The notes under the pieces: model-generated | Seen by the model: only the letters and a program-made list of their open reading frames with translations | The model's database searches: none | What the model was told of the DNA's origin: nothing | Shown here: positions 7,658 through 15,539 of the stretch, in pieces | Layout: each line of letters begins with the position of its first letter | How positions within the stretch are numbered: position 1 is the first letter of the stretch | Position numbers and translations under genes: made by a program | Source: Hymenobacter caeli | Lineage (GTDB): Bacteria; Bacteroidota; Bacteroidia; Cytophagales; Hymenobacteraceae | Assembly (NCBI RefSeq): GCF_013294115.1 | Contig: NZ_JABSNP010000003.1 | Coordinates: 341,179-405,178, forward strand | Length of the DNA stretch: 64,000 nucleotides | Reading direction: 5' to 3'

Positions 7658-8268
7658 TTATCGAGGTTCCCCCGCCCTACAAAAACGAGCACCTGCACTT
7701 CGGCTTCGCGCAGGTGGGCTGGCAGCTGGGGCAGTACCGGGCCCTGCGCCGCCGCGTGTTCTGCGATGAGCAGCGGCTGTTTGTGGGCACCGACGAGGAC
7801 GAGCTGGACCGCCGCGCTACGCCCATTGTGGCCGTGGCCAGCTGCATGGGGGCCCCCGACCAAGTGGTGGGCGTGGTGCGCATTGATGAGCGCACGCCCG
7901 GCGTGTGGTACGGCGGCCGCCTGGGCGTGGCCCCCGACTACCGCCGCACGGCCCGCTTCACCATCACCGGCCTCTTCGATGGCGGCCAGCCGGTGGGGCC
8001 CTTCGACACATCGGTGGGTGCGGCCCTGATTTACAAGGCCGTATCGACCGCCAAGGCCCGCGGGGCCCGCCGCTTCCTGGCCAACGTGCAGGCCCAGAAC
8101 GTGCCGTTTTTCGAGCGCATGCACTGGAAAGTGCTGTTTGAAGAGAACTTGTTTGGCCTGCCCCACGCCCGCATGGCGGCCGACCTGGCCCACTACCCCG
8201 CCGCCCGGCTGGCCCCGCCGCCCAACCTGCTGGCCCCCGCGTTTCACCTGCCCATGCGCCTGCTATGA
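7654..8268 (+). CDS. Nit1-cluster GNAT acetyltransferase (MSMEG_0567/NitE-like)
   Basis: This 204-residue GNAT-fold protein is of the type found in Nit1 clusters. Early sequence (YRALRRRVFCDEQRLF) resembles the substrate-side start of acyl-homoserine-lactone-synthase-like and GNAT enzymes. The acetyl-CoA region reads GGRLGVAPDYRRTARF, and the C-terminal strand has NVQAQNVPFFERMHWKVL. The start is the ATG of an ATGA overlap with the radical SAM stop codon, so translation is probably coupled. Its own stop overlaps the next start in the same way. The acceptor is unknown. Confidence 0.9.
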   Translation: MIIEVPPPYKNEHLHFGFAQVGWQLGQYRALRRRVFCDEQRLFVGTDEDELDRRATPIVAVASCMGAPDQVVGVVRIDERTPGVWYGGRLGVAPDYRRTARFTITGLFDGGQPVGPFDTSVGAALIYKAVSTAKARGARRFLANVQAQNVPFFERMHWKVLFEENLFGLPHARMAADLAHYPAARLAPPPNLLAPAFHLPMRLL

Positions 8269-8810
8269 CCTCCACCCTCCTCATCTGTTGCAGCCTCACG
8301 AAGGGGTCGAAAACCAACCTGCTGGCGCACGCCGTGCATAATGCCTTTTTGGTGGAAGGCCAGGCCGTGGACCTGCTGGAGCTGAGCGACTACAACCTGC
8401 CGCTCTGCGACGGCCGCGGCTGCTACCAGCACGAAGACGTCATCGCCATCACCGAGCGCGTGGCCGCCGCCGACTGCATCGTGTTCTGCGCCCCGGTGTA
8501 CGTATACGACCTTTCGGCCGTGGCCAAAAACATTGTGGAGCTGACCGGCACCGGCTCGGCCTGGTTCAAGAAAACGGTGGGCTTCGCCTGCATGGCCGGC
8601 ACGGTGGCCAGCTTCATGGCCGTCATGCCCTTCGCCAACAGCCTGATGCTGGACTACAAGTGCGTCATCGTGCCCAAGTTCGTGTACGTGACGGCCAGCG
8701 CCTTCGAGGGCAACGAAATCGTGAACCCCGACATCAAGGAGCGCATCGCCAGCCTGGCCACCGATGTGGCGTGCCTGGGGGCCGTGTCGCAGGCTTTATC
8801 TAATTGGTAA
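8265..8810 (+). CDS. NADPH-dependent FMN reductase/flavodoxin-fold protein in Nit1-type cluster
   Basis: This 181-residue flavodoxin-fold protein starts with a phosphate-binding loop of FMN_red type (CCSLTKGSKTNLLAHAV). It continues with ELSDYNLPLCDG and the flavin-side loop FCAPVYVYDLSAVAKNIVE. Such proteins reduce flavins or quinones with NAD(P)H. It is embedded by ATGA overlap with the GNAT gene and TAATG overlap with the AIR-synthase gene, so it belongs to the same operon. To my knowledge it is not a standard Nit1 member. The usual large NitH-type flavoprotein is absent here, so this protein may supply the redox function; that is inference. Confidence 0.85.
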   Translation: MTSTLLICCSLTKGSKTNLLAHAVHNAFLVEGQAVDLLELSDYNLPLCDGRGCYQHEDVIAITERVAAADCIVFCAPVYVYDLSAVAKNIVELTGTGSAWFKKTVGFACMAGTVASFMAVMPFANSLMLDYKCVIVPKFVYVTASAFEGNEIVNPDIKERIASLATDVACLGAVSQALSNW

Positions 8811-9772
8811 TGAATGCCGCCGAAGTCCTCGCCGCCGCTTTGCTGGCCGTGTCCGCGGTGCAGGACAAGGTGCGCATTGCCCGCACCTACGCGCCCACCG
8901 GCGGCGTGGCGCAGGCCCGCACCGGGGCCGTGCCGCTCGGCGACGACTGCGCGGCCATCCCCGACGGGCACGGTGGCTACCTGCTCTTTGCCGCCGAGGG
9001 CCTGGTCGAAGCCTTCGTGGCCGACCAGCCGTGGTTTGCCGGCTACTCGGCCGTGATGGTGAACCTGAGCGACATTGCCGCGATGGGCGGCTGGCCCACG
9101 GCCCTCACCAACGTCATCTGGGCCCGCGACCCGGCCGACACCGGGGCCCTGTGGGATGGCATGCTGGCCGCCTGCGCCGCCTACGGCGTGCCCATGGTGG
9201 GCGGCCACACCTGCTACCGCAGCGCCGCCCGCCACCTGGCCGTGTCGGTGCTGGGCCAGGCTACTAAGCTGCTCACCAGCTTCGATGCTCAGCCGGGCGA
9301 GGACCTGGTAATGGCCGTGGACCTGGCCGGGGCCTACTTCGAGAATTACCCCTTCTGGAACGCCAGCACCACCCAAGCGCCGGCCGACTTGCAGCGCAAA
9401 ATGCAGTTGCTGCCCGAAATCGCCGCCGCCGGCTGGTCGGGCGTGGCCAAGGACCTGAGCATGGGTGGCGTGCCCGGTACGCTGCACATGCTGGCCCGCA
9501 CCTCGGGCGTGGGGGCCCGGCTCGACGTGGATGCCGTGCCGCGCCCGCCCGGGGCCCCGCTCGAAAAGTGGCTGACCAGCTTCCCCAGCTTCGGCTACCT
9601 GCTCACGAGCCGGGACGAAAACACGGCCCGCATCCTCCAGAAATTCAGCGAGAACGGCGTGGCCGCCGCTGTAATCGGTCAGATAAACGACACGCTGGAA
9701 GTAACCCTTAGCTACCAGGGCCACACCGCCCTACTAGCCCCGGTAGGAACTTCTGAAATGATTATGAATTAA
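8810..9772 (+). CDS. AIR synthase-related protein (Sll0787/NitF-like)
   Basis: This 320-residue protein belongs to the PurM/ThiL/SelD ATP-binding superfamily, as found in Nit1 clusters. GDDCAAI near residue 44 and VMVNLSDIAAMGGWPTALTN are the ATP/metal-binding elements. MVGGHTCYR and GVAKDLSMGGVPGTLHML follow in the expected order. These enzymes phosphorylate or ATP-activate amide, carbonyl or phosphate groups; the substrate is unknown. ATG at 8810 shares its A with the upstream TAA stop. The stop codon falls inside an AT-rich inverted repeat, and the next gene is 105 bp away. Confidence 0.9.
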   Translation: MNAAEVLAAALLAVSAVQDKVRIARTYAPTGGVAQARTGAVPLGDDCAAIPDGHGGYLLFAAEGLVEAFVADQPWFAGYSAVMVNLSDIAAMGGWPTALTNVIWARDPADTGALWDGMLAACAAYGVPMVGGHTCYRSAARHLAVSVLGQATKLLTSFDAQPGEDLVMAVDLAGAYFENYPFWNASTTQAPADLQRKMQLLPEIAAAGWSGVAKDLSMGGVPGTLHMLARTSGVGARLDVDAVPRPPGAPLEKWLTSFPSFGYLLTSRDENTARILQKFSENGVAAAVIGQINDTLEVTLSYQGHTALLAPVGTSEMIMN

Positions 9773-9870
9773 AAATTTAAACCCGAAAAGATTGGAAGCC
9801 ATTGGGCGATGGCTATTCCTAAAATTCATAATTCATAATTTTTAATTCATAATTTTTAATTCATAATTAA
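9761..9870. repeat. AT-rich inverted and tandem repeat
   Basis: ATTATGAATTAAAAATT at 9761-9777 has exact reverse complements at 9837-9853 and 9851-9867, the latter two overlapping with a 14-bp period. The block is very AT-rich in a GC-rich genome. It covers the stop codon of the AIR-synthase gene and fills most of the gap before the next Nit1 gene. It may be a mobile repeat remnant or may influence transcript ends. Confidence 0.75.
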
Positions 9871-9877
9871 AGAAGCC

Positions 9878-10180
9878 ATGCCCGAAACCCTCGTCCGCAT
9901 TGCCTGGCCCAACGGGCAGGAAGATACCGTGTACTCGCCGTCGAGCACCATTGTCGAATACCTGAAGCCCGGCGTTGAGCTGAGCCTGAGCGAGTTCGAA
10001 GCCCAGGCGCTGCGGGGCCTGGACTTTGCCAGCCGGCGCGTGACTGCTATCTATGGCTTTGCCTGCACGGCCGCTGAGGCCGAGAAGGAGCGCCTCGTGG
10101 CCGCCGTGCGCCAGCACCAGGCCGGGGCCCCCGCGCCCACCGATACCGTCAAAATCCTCACCGTTAAAGCCCGCGCCTGA
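9878..10180 (+). CDS. MSMEG_0570-family nitrogen-starvation response protein
   Basis: This 100-residue protein matches, from recall, the small MSMEG_0570 family of Nit1 clusters: RIAWPNGQEDTVYSPSSTIV, then a central LSLSEFEAQALRGLDFASRR and the conserved YGFACTAA. The conserved cysteine in YGFAC (about residue 65) is the only obvious functional residue. The function is unknown. It starts 105 bp after the AIR-synthase gene, across an AT-rich repeat. Its TGA lies three bases before the ATG of the MTHFR-like gene, so those two are probably translated together. Confidence 0.85.
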   Translation: MPETLVRIAWPNGQEDTVYSPSSTIVEYLKPGVELSLSEFEAQALRGLDFASRRVTAIYGFACTAAEAEKERLVAAVRQHQAGAPAPTDTVKILTVKARA

Positions 10181-10183
10181 CCT

Positions 10184-11107
10184 ATGGAAACGCTCACCAA
10201 AAAACGCACCTTCGCCGAGCTGCTGGCCTCGGACAAGTTCATCGTATCGGCCGAGCTGACGCCGCCGCGGCACTTCGACACGACCAAGTTTATGGAAGCG
10301 GCCGGCATCGTGAGCGAGTACGTGGACGTGGTGCAGCTCAACGACCACCTGCTCTCGCGGGCCCGCCTCAGCAACCTGGTGGCCGGGATGCACTGCAAAA
10401 ACGCCGGCCTGGAGCCCATCTTGCAGTTCACGCTGCGCCACCGCAACCGCATTGCGCTGCAAGGCGATTTGCTGGGCTTTGCCAACCTGGGGCTCGAAAA
10501 CGTCATCATCCTCGGCGGCTACCCCTGCGCCATCGGCACCGACCCCGAGGCCAGGGACGCCACCGACCTGGGCAGCGTGGAGGCCATTGCCAGCATCACG
10601 GCCCTGACCCGCGAGGGCAAGATGTTCAACGGCGACGTCATCAAGCCGGCCCCGAAGTTCACCGTCGGCACCATCGACTTCCCCTGCGCCACCGACAAAA
10701 TCGAGGACAGCATGAAGCGGCTCACCGAGAAAATCGACGCCGGGGCCCGGTACATCCAGGTGCAGGCCATTTTCGAGCTGGGGCCCATGCAGTTCTGGAT
10801 GGCCGAAGTGGTGCGGCGCGGCCTGCACCGGCGGGCCCGGTTCCTGGCCGCCATCTTCCCCTTCAGCGGGGCCGAGCGGCTGCACGTGCTGCGCGAAATC
10901 CCGGGCCTGAGCATCCCCGACCACCTGCTGGCCCGCGTGGAAGGCCACAACAGCGAGCGCGAAAGCCTGGCCATCACGCTCGAACTCATCAACGGCATCC
11001 GCGACATCGAAGGCATTTCGGGCCTGCACATCCGCTCCATCGGGGCCGAGGATTGGGTGCCGCGCATCATCGAGGCCGCCGGCCTGGGCGGCGAGCTGGT
11101 GTACTAG
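10184..11107 (+). CDS. Divergent methylenetetrahydrofolate reductase-like flavoprotein
   Basis: This 307-residue TIM-barrel protein follows the MetF/MTHFR pattern. VSAELTPPRHFD is the N-terminal acidic motif. LRHRNRIALQGDLLGFANLG matches the conserved region that reads CRDRNRIALQSDLLG in many family members, and a late GLHIRSIGAED is present. MTHFRs use FAD to reduce methylene-THF. The Asp of the T/R-G-D motif beside the flavin is replaced: here the sequence is ILGGYPCAIG with Y113, which suggests a changed reaction. It starts 3 bp after the MSMEG_0570-family gene, so it looks like a cluster component rather than the housekeeping MetF. No gene symbol is assigned for that reason. Confidence 0.85.
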   Translation: METLTKKRTFAELLASDKFIVSAELTPPRHFDTTKFMEAAGIVSEYVDVVQLNDHLLSRARLSNLVAGMHCKNAGLEPILQFTLRHRNRIALQGDLLGFANLGLENVIILGGYPCAIGTDPEARDATDLGSVEAIASITALTREGKMFNGDVIKPAPKFTVGTIDFPCATDKIEDSMKRLTEKIDAGARYIQVQAIFELGPMQFWMAEVVRRGLHRRARFLAAIFPFSGAERLHVLREIPGLSIPDHLLARVEGHNSERESLAITLELINGIRDIEGISGLHIRSIGAEDWVPRIIEAAGLGGELVY

Positions 11108-11159
11108 CCGGGGCCCCTGGCCGGGCCCCCTTCATTCAATGGTGCTCGTATAAGCAGGC

Positions 11160-11276
11160 ATGTTCGGCATTCGCAAAGACCCGGAGCTGCCCGCGTGGGT
11201 GTTTTTAGTGCTGCGGCTGGGCACGCTGCTGGCCGTGGCCGGCGTGGCCTGGGCGGTGGCCCGGTGCAGCACCTGA
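11160..11276 (+). CDS. Putative small single-pass membrane protein (38 aa)
   Basis: An ATG at 11160 opens a 38-codon frame: a charged start (MFGIRKDPELPAW), one hydrophobic helix (VFLVLRLGTLLAVAGVAWAV) and a short ARCST tail. It lies between the MTHFR-like gene and dapF with no competing frame. The clean positive-inside membrane layout favours a real small protein, but there is no homology evidence. Confidence 0.4.
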   Translation: MFGIRKDPELPAWVFLVLRLGTLLAVAGVAWAVARCST

Positions 11277-11374
11277 GCCGCTGGGGCCCCGGTGCGCAAG
11301 CTTTGCGCCAATACTTGCGGCACGGGTGCGCAAAATTGGCCCCGCCTGCCGAAATTTGTGCAAACCCCGGCCCC

Positions 11375-12184
11375 ATGACCCTCGCTTTCCATAAATACCA
11401 AGGCACTGGCAACGACTTCGTGATCCTCGACGACCGCGCCGCGCAGTTCGATACCGCCGACCACGCGCGCATCGCCCAGCTCTGCGACCGCCGCTTCGGC
11501 ATCGGGGCCGACGGGCTGATGCTGCTGCGTAATAAGGAAGGCTACGATTTCGAGATGGTGTACTTCAACGCCGACGGCCGCCCCAGCACCATGTGCGGCA
11601 ACGGCGGCCGCTGCCTGGTGGCCTTCGCCAAGCACCTAGGCCTCGTGGCCGATGACGCCTACTTTCTGGCTGTGGACGGGCCCCACGCCGCCCGCGTGGA
11701 AGCCGACGGCACCGTGCGCCTGAAAATGATTGACGCCGCCGCCCCGCAGCTGGCCGAAGTAGGGGAGGAGGACGTATTTATGCACACCGGTTCGCCCCAC
11801 CACGTGCACTTCCTCGACGCCGAGGAGGGCCACACGCTGGCCGAATTCGACGTGTACGGCGCGGGCCACGACATCCGCTACGACCAGGCCTACGACCCGG
11901 CCGGCGTGAACGTCAACTTCGTGGAAGTGCCCGCCGACCCCGCCCACCCCTGGCCCGTGCGCACCTACGAGCGCGGCGTGGAAAACGAAACCCTGAGCTG
12001 CGGCACCGGCGTCACGGCCGTGGCCCTGGCCGCCTCGCAGCGCGGCGCGGCCTCGCCCGTGCGCCTGCAAACCCCCGGCGGCCTGCTGGAAGTGGCCTTC
12101 CAAACGCAGCCCGACGGCGGCTTTGCCGACGTGTGGCTGAGCGGGCCCGCCGTGCGCGTGTTCGGCGGCGAAATCAGCCTGTAG
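11375..12184 (+). CDS. dapF: Diaminopimelate epimerase
   Basis: This 269-residue enzyme interconverts LL- and meso-diaminopimelate for lysine and peptidoglycan synthesis. Both catalytic cysteines are present in their motifs: C74 in STMCGNGGRCLVAFAK and C209 in ENETLSCGTGVTAVALA. The N-terminus (FHKYQGTGNDFVILDD) is highly conserved. ATG at 11375 was chosen because that is where family similarity begins; an in-frame extension upstream is unlikely. The stop codon overlaps the GTG start of the following GNAT gene. Confidence 0.97.
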   Translation: MTLAFHKYQGTGNDFVILDDRAAQFDTADHARIAQLCDRRFGIGADGLMLLRNKEGYDFEMVYFNADGRPSTMCGNGGRCLVAFAKHLGLVADDAYFLAVDGPHAARVEADGTVRLKMIDAAAPQLAEVGEEDVFMHTGSPHHVHFLDAEEGHTLAEFDVYGAGHDIRYDQAYDPAGVNVNFVEVPADPAHPWPVRTYERGVENETLSCGTGVTAVALAASQRGAASPVRLQTPGGLLEVAFQTQPDGGFADVWLSGPAVRVFGGEISL

Positions 12185-12759
12185 TGGCCGCCGCCCTCCC
12201 CGGGCCCCTGGTGCGCCTGCGGGCCCTGGAGCCCGACGACCTGGAGTTCCTCTATGCCCTCGAAAACGACCCCGCCGTGTGGGCCGTGTCCGACACGCTG
12301 GCCCCCGTGTCGCGCCACGCGCTGCGCGAATACCTGGCCCACGCCACCGCCGATTTCCACGAGGTGCGGCAGCTGCGGCTGGTCGTCGAGCCCTCCGCTG
12401 GGGGCCCCGCCGTGGGCGTAGTCGACCTGTTTGGCTTCGAGCCGCTGCACCAGCGGGCAGGGGTGGGCATAATTATTTTGGCCGGCGCGCGGCGCCAAGG
12501 CTACGCCCGGCACGCCCTCGCGCAGCTGGTATCCCACGCCCGCGACGTGCTGCGCCTGCACCAGCTATACTGCACCGTAGCGGCCCACAACCACGCGAGC
12601 CTTCGGCTGTTTCGGGCGGCCGGCTTCCGGCGCGTGGGCACCCGCCGTGCCTGGCTGCGGGGCCCCGCGCCCGGCCAGTGGCACGACGCCGTAGAGTTCC
12701 AACTGCTGCTGGCCCCGGCAAGCCCGGCCAGCGCCCCGCCGGGCGCGTATCCTTTTTAG
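12184..12759 (+). CDS. GNAT family N-acetyltransferase (RimJ/RimL-like)
   Basis: This protein is about 191 residues. It begins PLVRLRALEPDDLEFLYALE, typical of RimJ/RimL-type acetyltransferases. GVGIIILAGARRQGYARHAL is the acetyl-CoA loop (R-x-x-G-x-A), and VAAHNHASLRLFRAAGFR is motif B. It has no ATG near the family start; a GTG at 12184 overlaps the dapF stop (TAGTG), which suggests coupled translation with dapF. The target is unknown. Confidence 0.87.
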   Translation: MAAALPGPLVRLRALEPDDLEFLYALENDPAVWAVSDTLAPVSRHALREYLAHATADFHEVRQLRLVVEPSAGGPAVGVVDLFGFEPLHQRAGVGIIILAGARRQGYARHALAQLVSHARDVLRLHQLYCTVAAHNHASLRLFRAAGFRRVGTRRAWLRGPAPGQWHDAVEFQLLLAPASPASAPPGAYPF

Positions 12760-12852
12760 ACGGGGGGCCGTATAACCCGCAGCGCTGCACGCTAGGCCGG
12801 TTATCGGCAATTATATTATACGCGGCGCGGCATCCTCTTCCTGTTGTACCCC

Positions 12853-14091
12853 ATGCCCCACGCCCTACCGGCGGAGGCTGCTACGCGCCGCGCCGCGCCG
12901 CTGCAGGCTTCTGCTGCTCCCTCCGCACCCGCTTATACACTGCCCGACCTGGTGTGCTTCGCGCACCTGCACTGGGATTTTGTGTGGCAGCGCCCCCAGC
13001 ATTTGTTGTCGCGCTTCGCGCAGCACGGCCGCGTTTTTTACGTCGAAGACGCTTTTTTTCACCCCGACCAAGTAGCGCCGCACCTCGAAGTTAAAGAGCG
13101 TAAGCACGGCTTGCGCGTGGTGGTAGCCCACCTGCCGGCCGGCCTCGGCGAGGCCGAAGCCGACCACGTACAAGCCGAATTGCTGAGCCAATACTTTGCC
13201 CAGCAAGGCATTGAGAAATATGTGTTTTGGTACTACACGCCGATGGCGCTGAATAAGTCGCGCCACTTCCGTCCCGTGCTCACCGTGTACGACTGCATGG
13301 ACGAGCTGGCGGCCTTCAAATTCGCGCCGCCCGAACTGCGCCAGCGCGAGCAGGAGTTGTTCGAGCGGGCCGACCTGGTGTTTACGGGCGGCATGACGCT
13401 CTACGAAGCCAAGCGCGAGCAGCACGCCGACGCCCATGCCTTTCCCAGCAGCATCGACAAGGCCCACTTTGGCCAGGCCCGCGGCAACATGGCCGAACCC
13501 GCCGACCAGGCCGGCATCGCGCATCCGCGCATCGGCTTTTTTGGGGTCGTGGACGAGCGCTTGGACATCGAGTTGCTGGGCCAACTGGCCGCCAGCTACC
13601 CCGCGTGGCAATTCGTCATCATCGGGCCAGTGGTGAAGATTGACCCCGCCACGCTGCCGCGCCCGGCCAACGTGCACTACCTCGGTAGTAAAGACTACCA
13701 GGAACTTCCCGCCTATTTAAGTGGTTGGGATGTAGCTACTTTGCTGTTTGCTGATAACGAGAGCACGAAGTTTATTTCGCCCACCAAAACCCCTGAGTAC
13801 TTGGCCGCTGGCAACCCCGTCGTGAGCACCCCCATCCGCGACGTGGTGCGGCCTTACGGTGACCTGGACTTGGTGCAGATTGCCGCCGATGCTGGTGCCT
13901 TTGGCCAGGCCATTGAAATTGCCCTCACGCAGCGGGCCGACGCCGATTGGCGGCAGCGCACCGATGCTTACCTGGCCACCATTTCCTGGGACCAAACCTG
14001 GCAGCACATGGTGGGCCTGATGCAGGCCCGCCTGGCCGCCAAGGCCCCTGTTCCGCGGGCCATTGCTTCGGCCAAAACCGCGGCGGTGTAG
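12853..14091 (+). CDS. Glycosyltransferase, GT-B fold (family 1-like)
   Basis: This 412-residue protein has a short disordered N-terminus, then LVCFAHLHWDFVWQRPQHLL, which is characteristic of a group of GT1-like transferases that act with galactofuranose or exopolysaccharide genes. The acceptor half has TVYDCMDELAAF. The donor half has RIGFFGVVDERLDIELL and the nucleotide-sugar motif KTPEYLAAGNPVVSTPI with its conserved Glu. ATG at 12853 was used rather than a TTG three codons earlier. The UDP-galactopyranose mutase gene follows after 74 bp, so the donor may be UDP-galactofuranose (inference). Confidence 0.88.
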   Translation: MPHALPAEAATRRAAPLQASAAPSAPAYTLPDLVCFAHLHWDFVWQRPQHLLSRFAQHGRVFYVEDAFFHPDQVAPHLEVKERKHGLRVVVAHLPAGLGEAEADHVQAELLSQYFAQQGIEKYVFWYYTPMALNKSRHFRPVLTVYDCMDELAAFKFAPPELRQREQELFERADLVFTGGMTLYEAKREQHADAHAFPSSIDKAHFGQARGNMAEPADQAGIAHPRIGFFGVVDERLDIELLGQLAASYPAWQFVIIGPVVKIDPATLPRPANVHYLGSKDYQELPAYLSGWDVATLLFADNESTKFISPTKTPEYLAAGNPVVSTPIRDVVRPYGDLDLVQIAADAGAFGQAIEIALTQRADADWRQRTDAYLATISWDQTWQHMVGLMQARLAAKAPVPRAIASAKTAAV

Positions 14092-14165
14092 CCGAAACTG
14101 CTTGCTCTTCTTTCTGTTAGAATTCCCGTTTCCTTTATATCCTCCCTTCACTTTTTACCCTCCTT

Positions 14166-15344
<1,179 letters not shown>

Positions 15345-15433
15345 TTTTTAGTGATGGATAAAAGATAATTGATGAAGGATTGTGGGCAACTGCTCATCCC
15401 TTATCCCTTCATCCCCTCGTTGCTTCCTCAAGA

Positions 15434-15463
15434 AAAGCCCCGCCAATCTGGCGGGGCTTTTTG
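15434..15463 (+). terminator. Rho-independent terminator after glf
   Basis: AAAGCCCCGCC pairs with GGCGGGGCTTT around a five-base loop, followed by a short T-run. Confidence 0.85.
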
Positions 15464-15490
15464 TTTGGGACGGTTTTAGCTAAGAAGCCG

Positions 15491-15498
15491 TAAATTTG
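15491..15498 (+). promoter_or_regulatory. Candidate -7 element of secA
   Basis: TAAATTTG matches TAnnTTTG exactly, 41 bp before the secA start. No TTG lies at the ideal upstream spacing, so this rests on the -7 box alone. Confidence 0.45.
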
Positions 15499-15539
15499 GG
15501 GTGCGCCCCGGCGCTTATTCGTTAAAAAGAAATTATCCG

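Noticed and set aside
15345..15433. Inverted GATGAAGGAT/ATCCCTTCATC segments after glf
   Set aside because: The pairing is imperfect and the segments look like a decayed repeat. They add nothing to the clear terminator just downstream.
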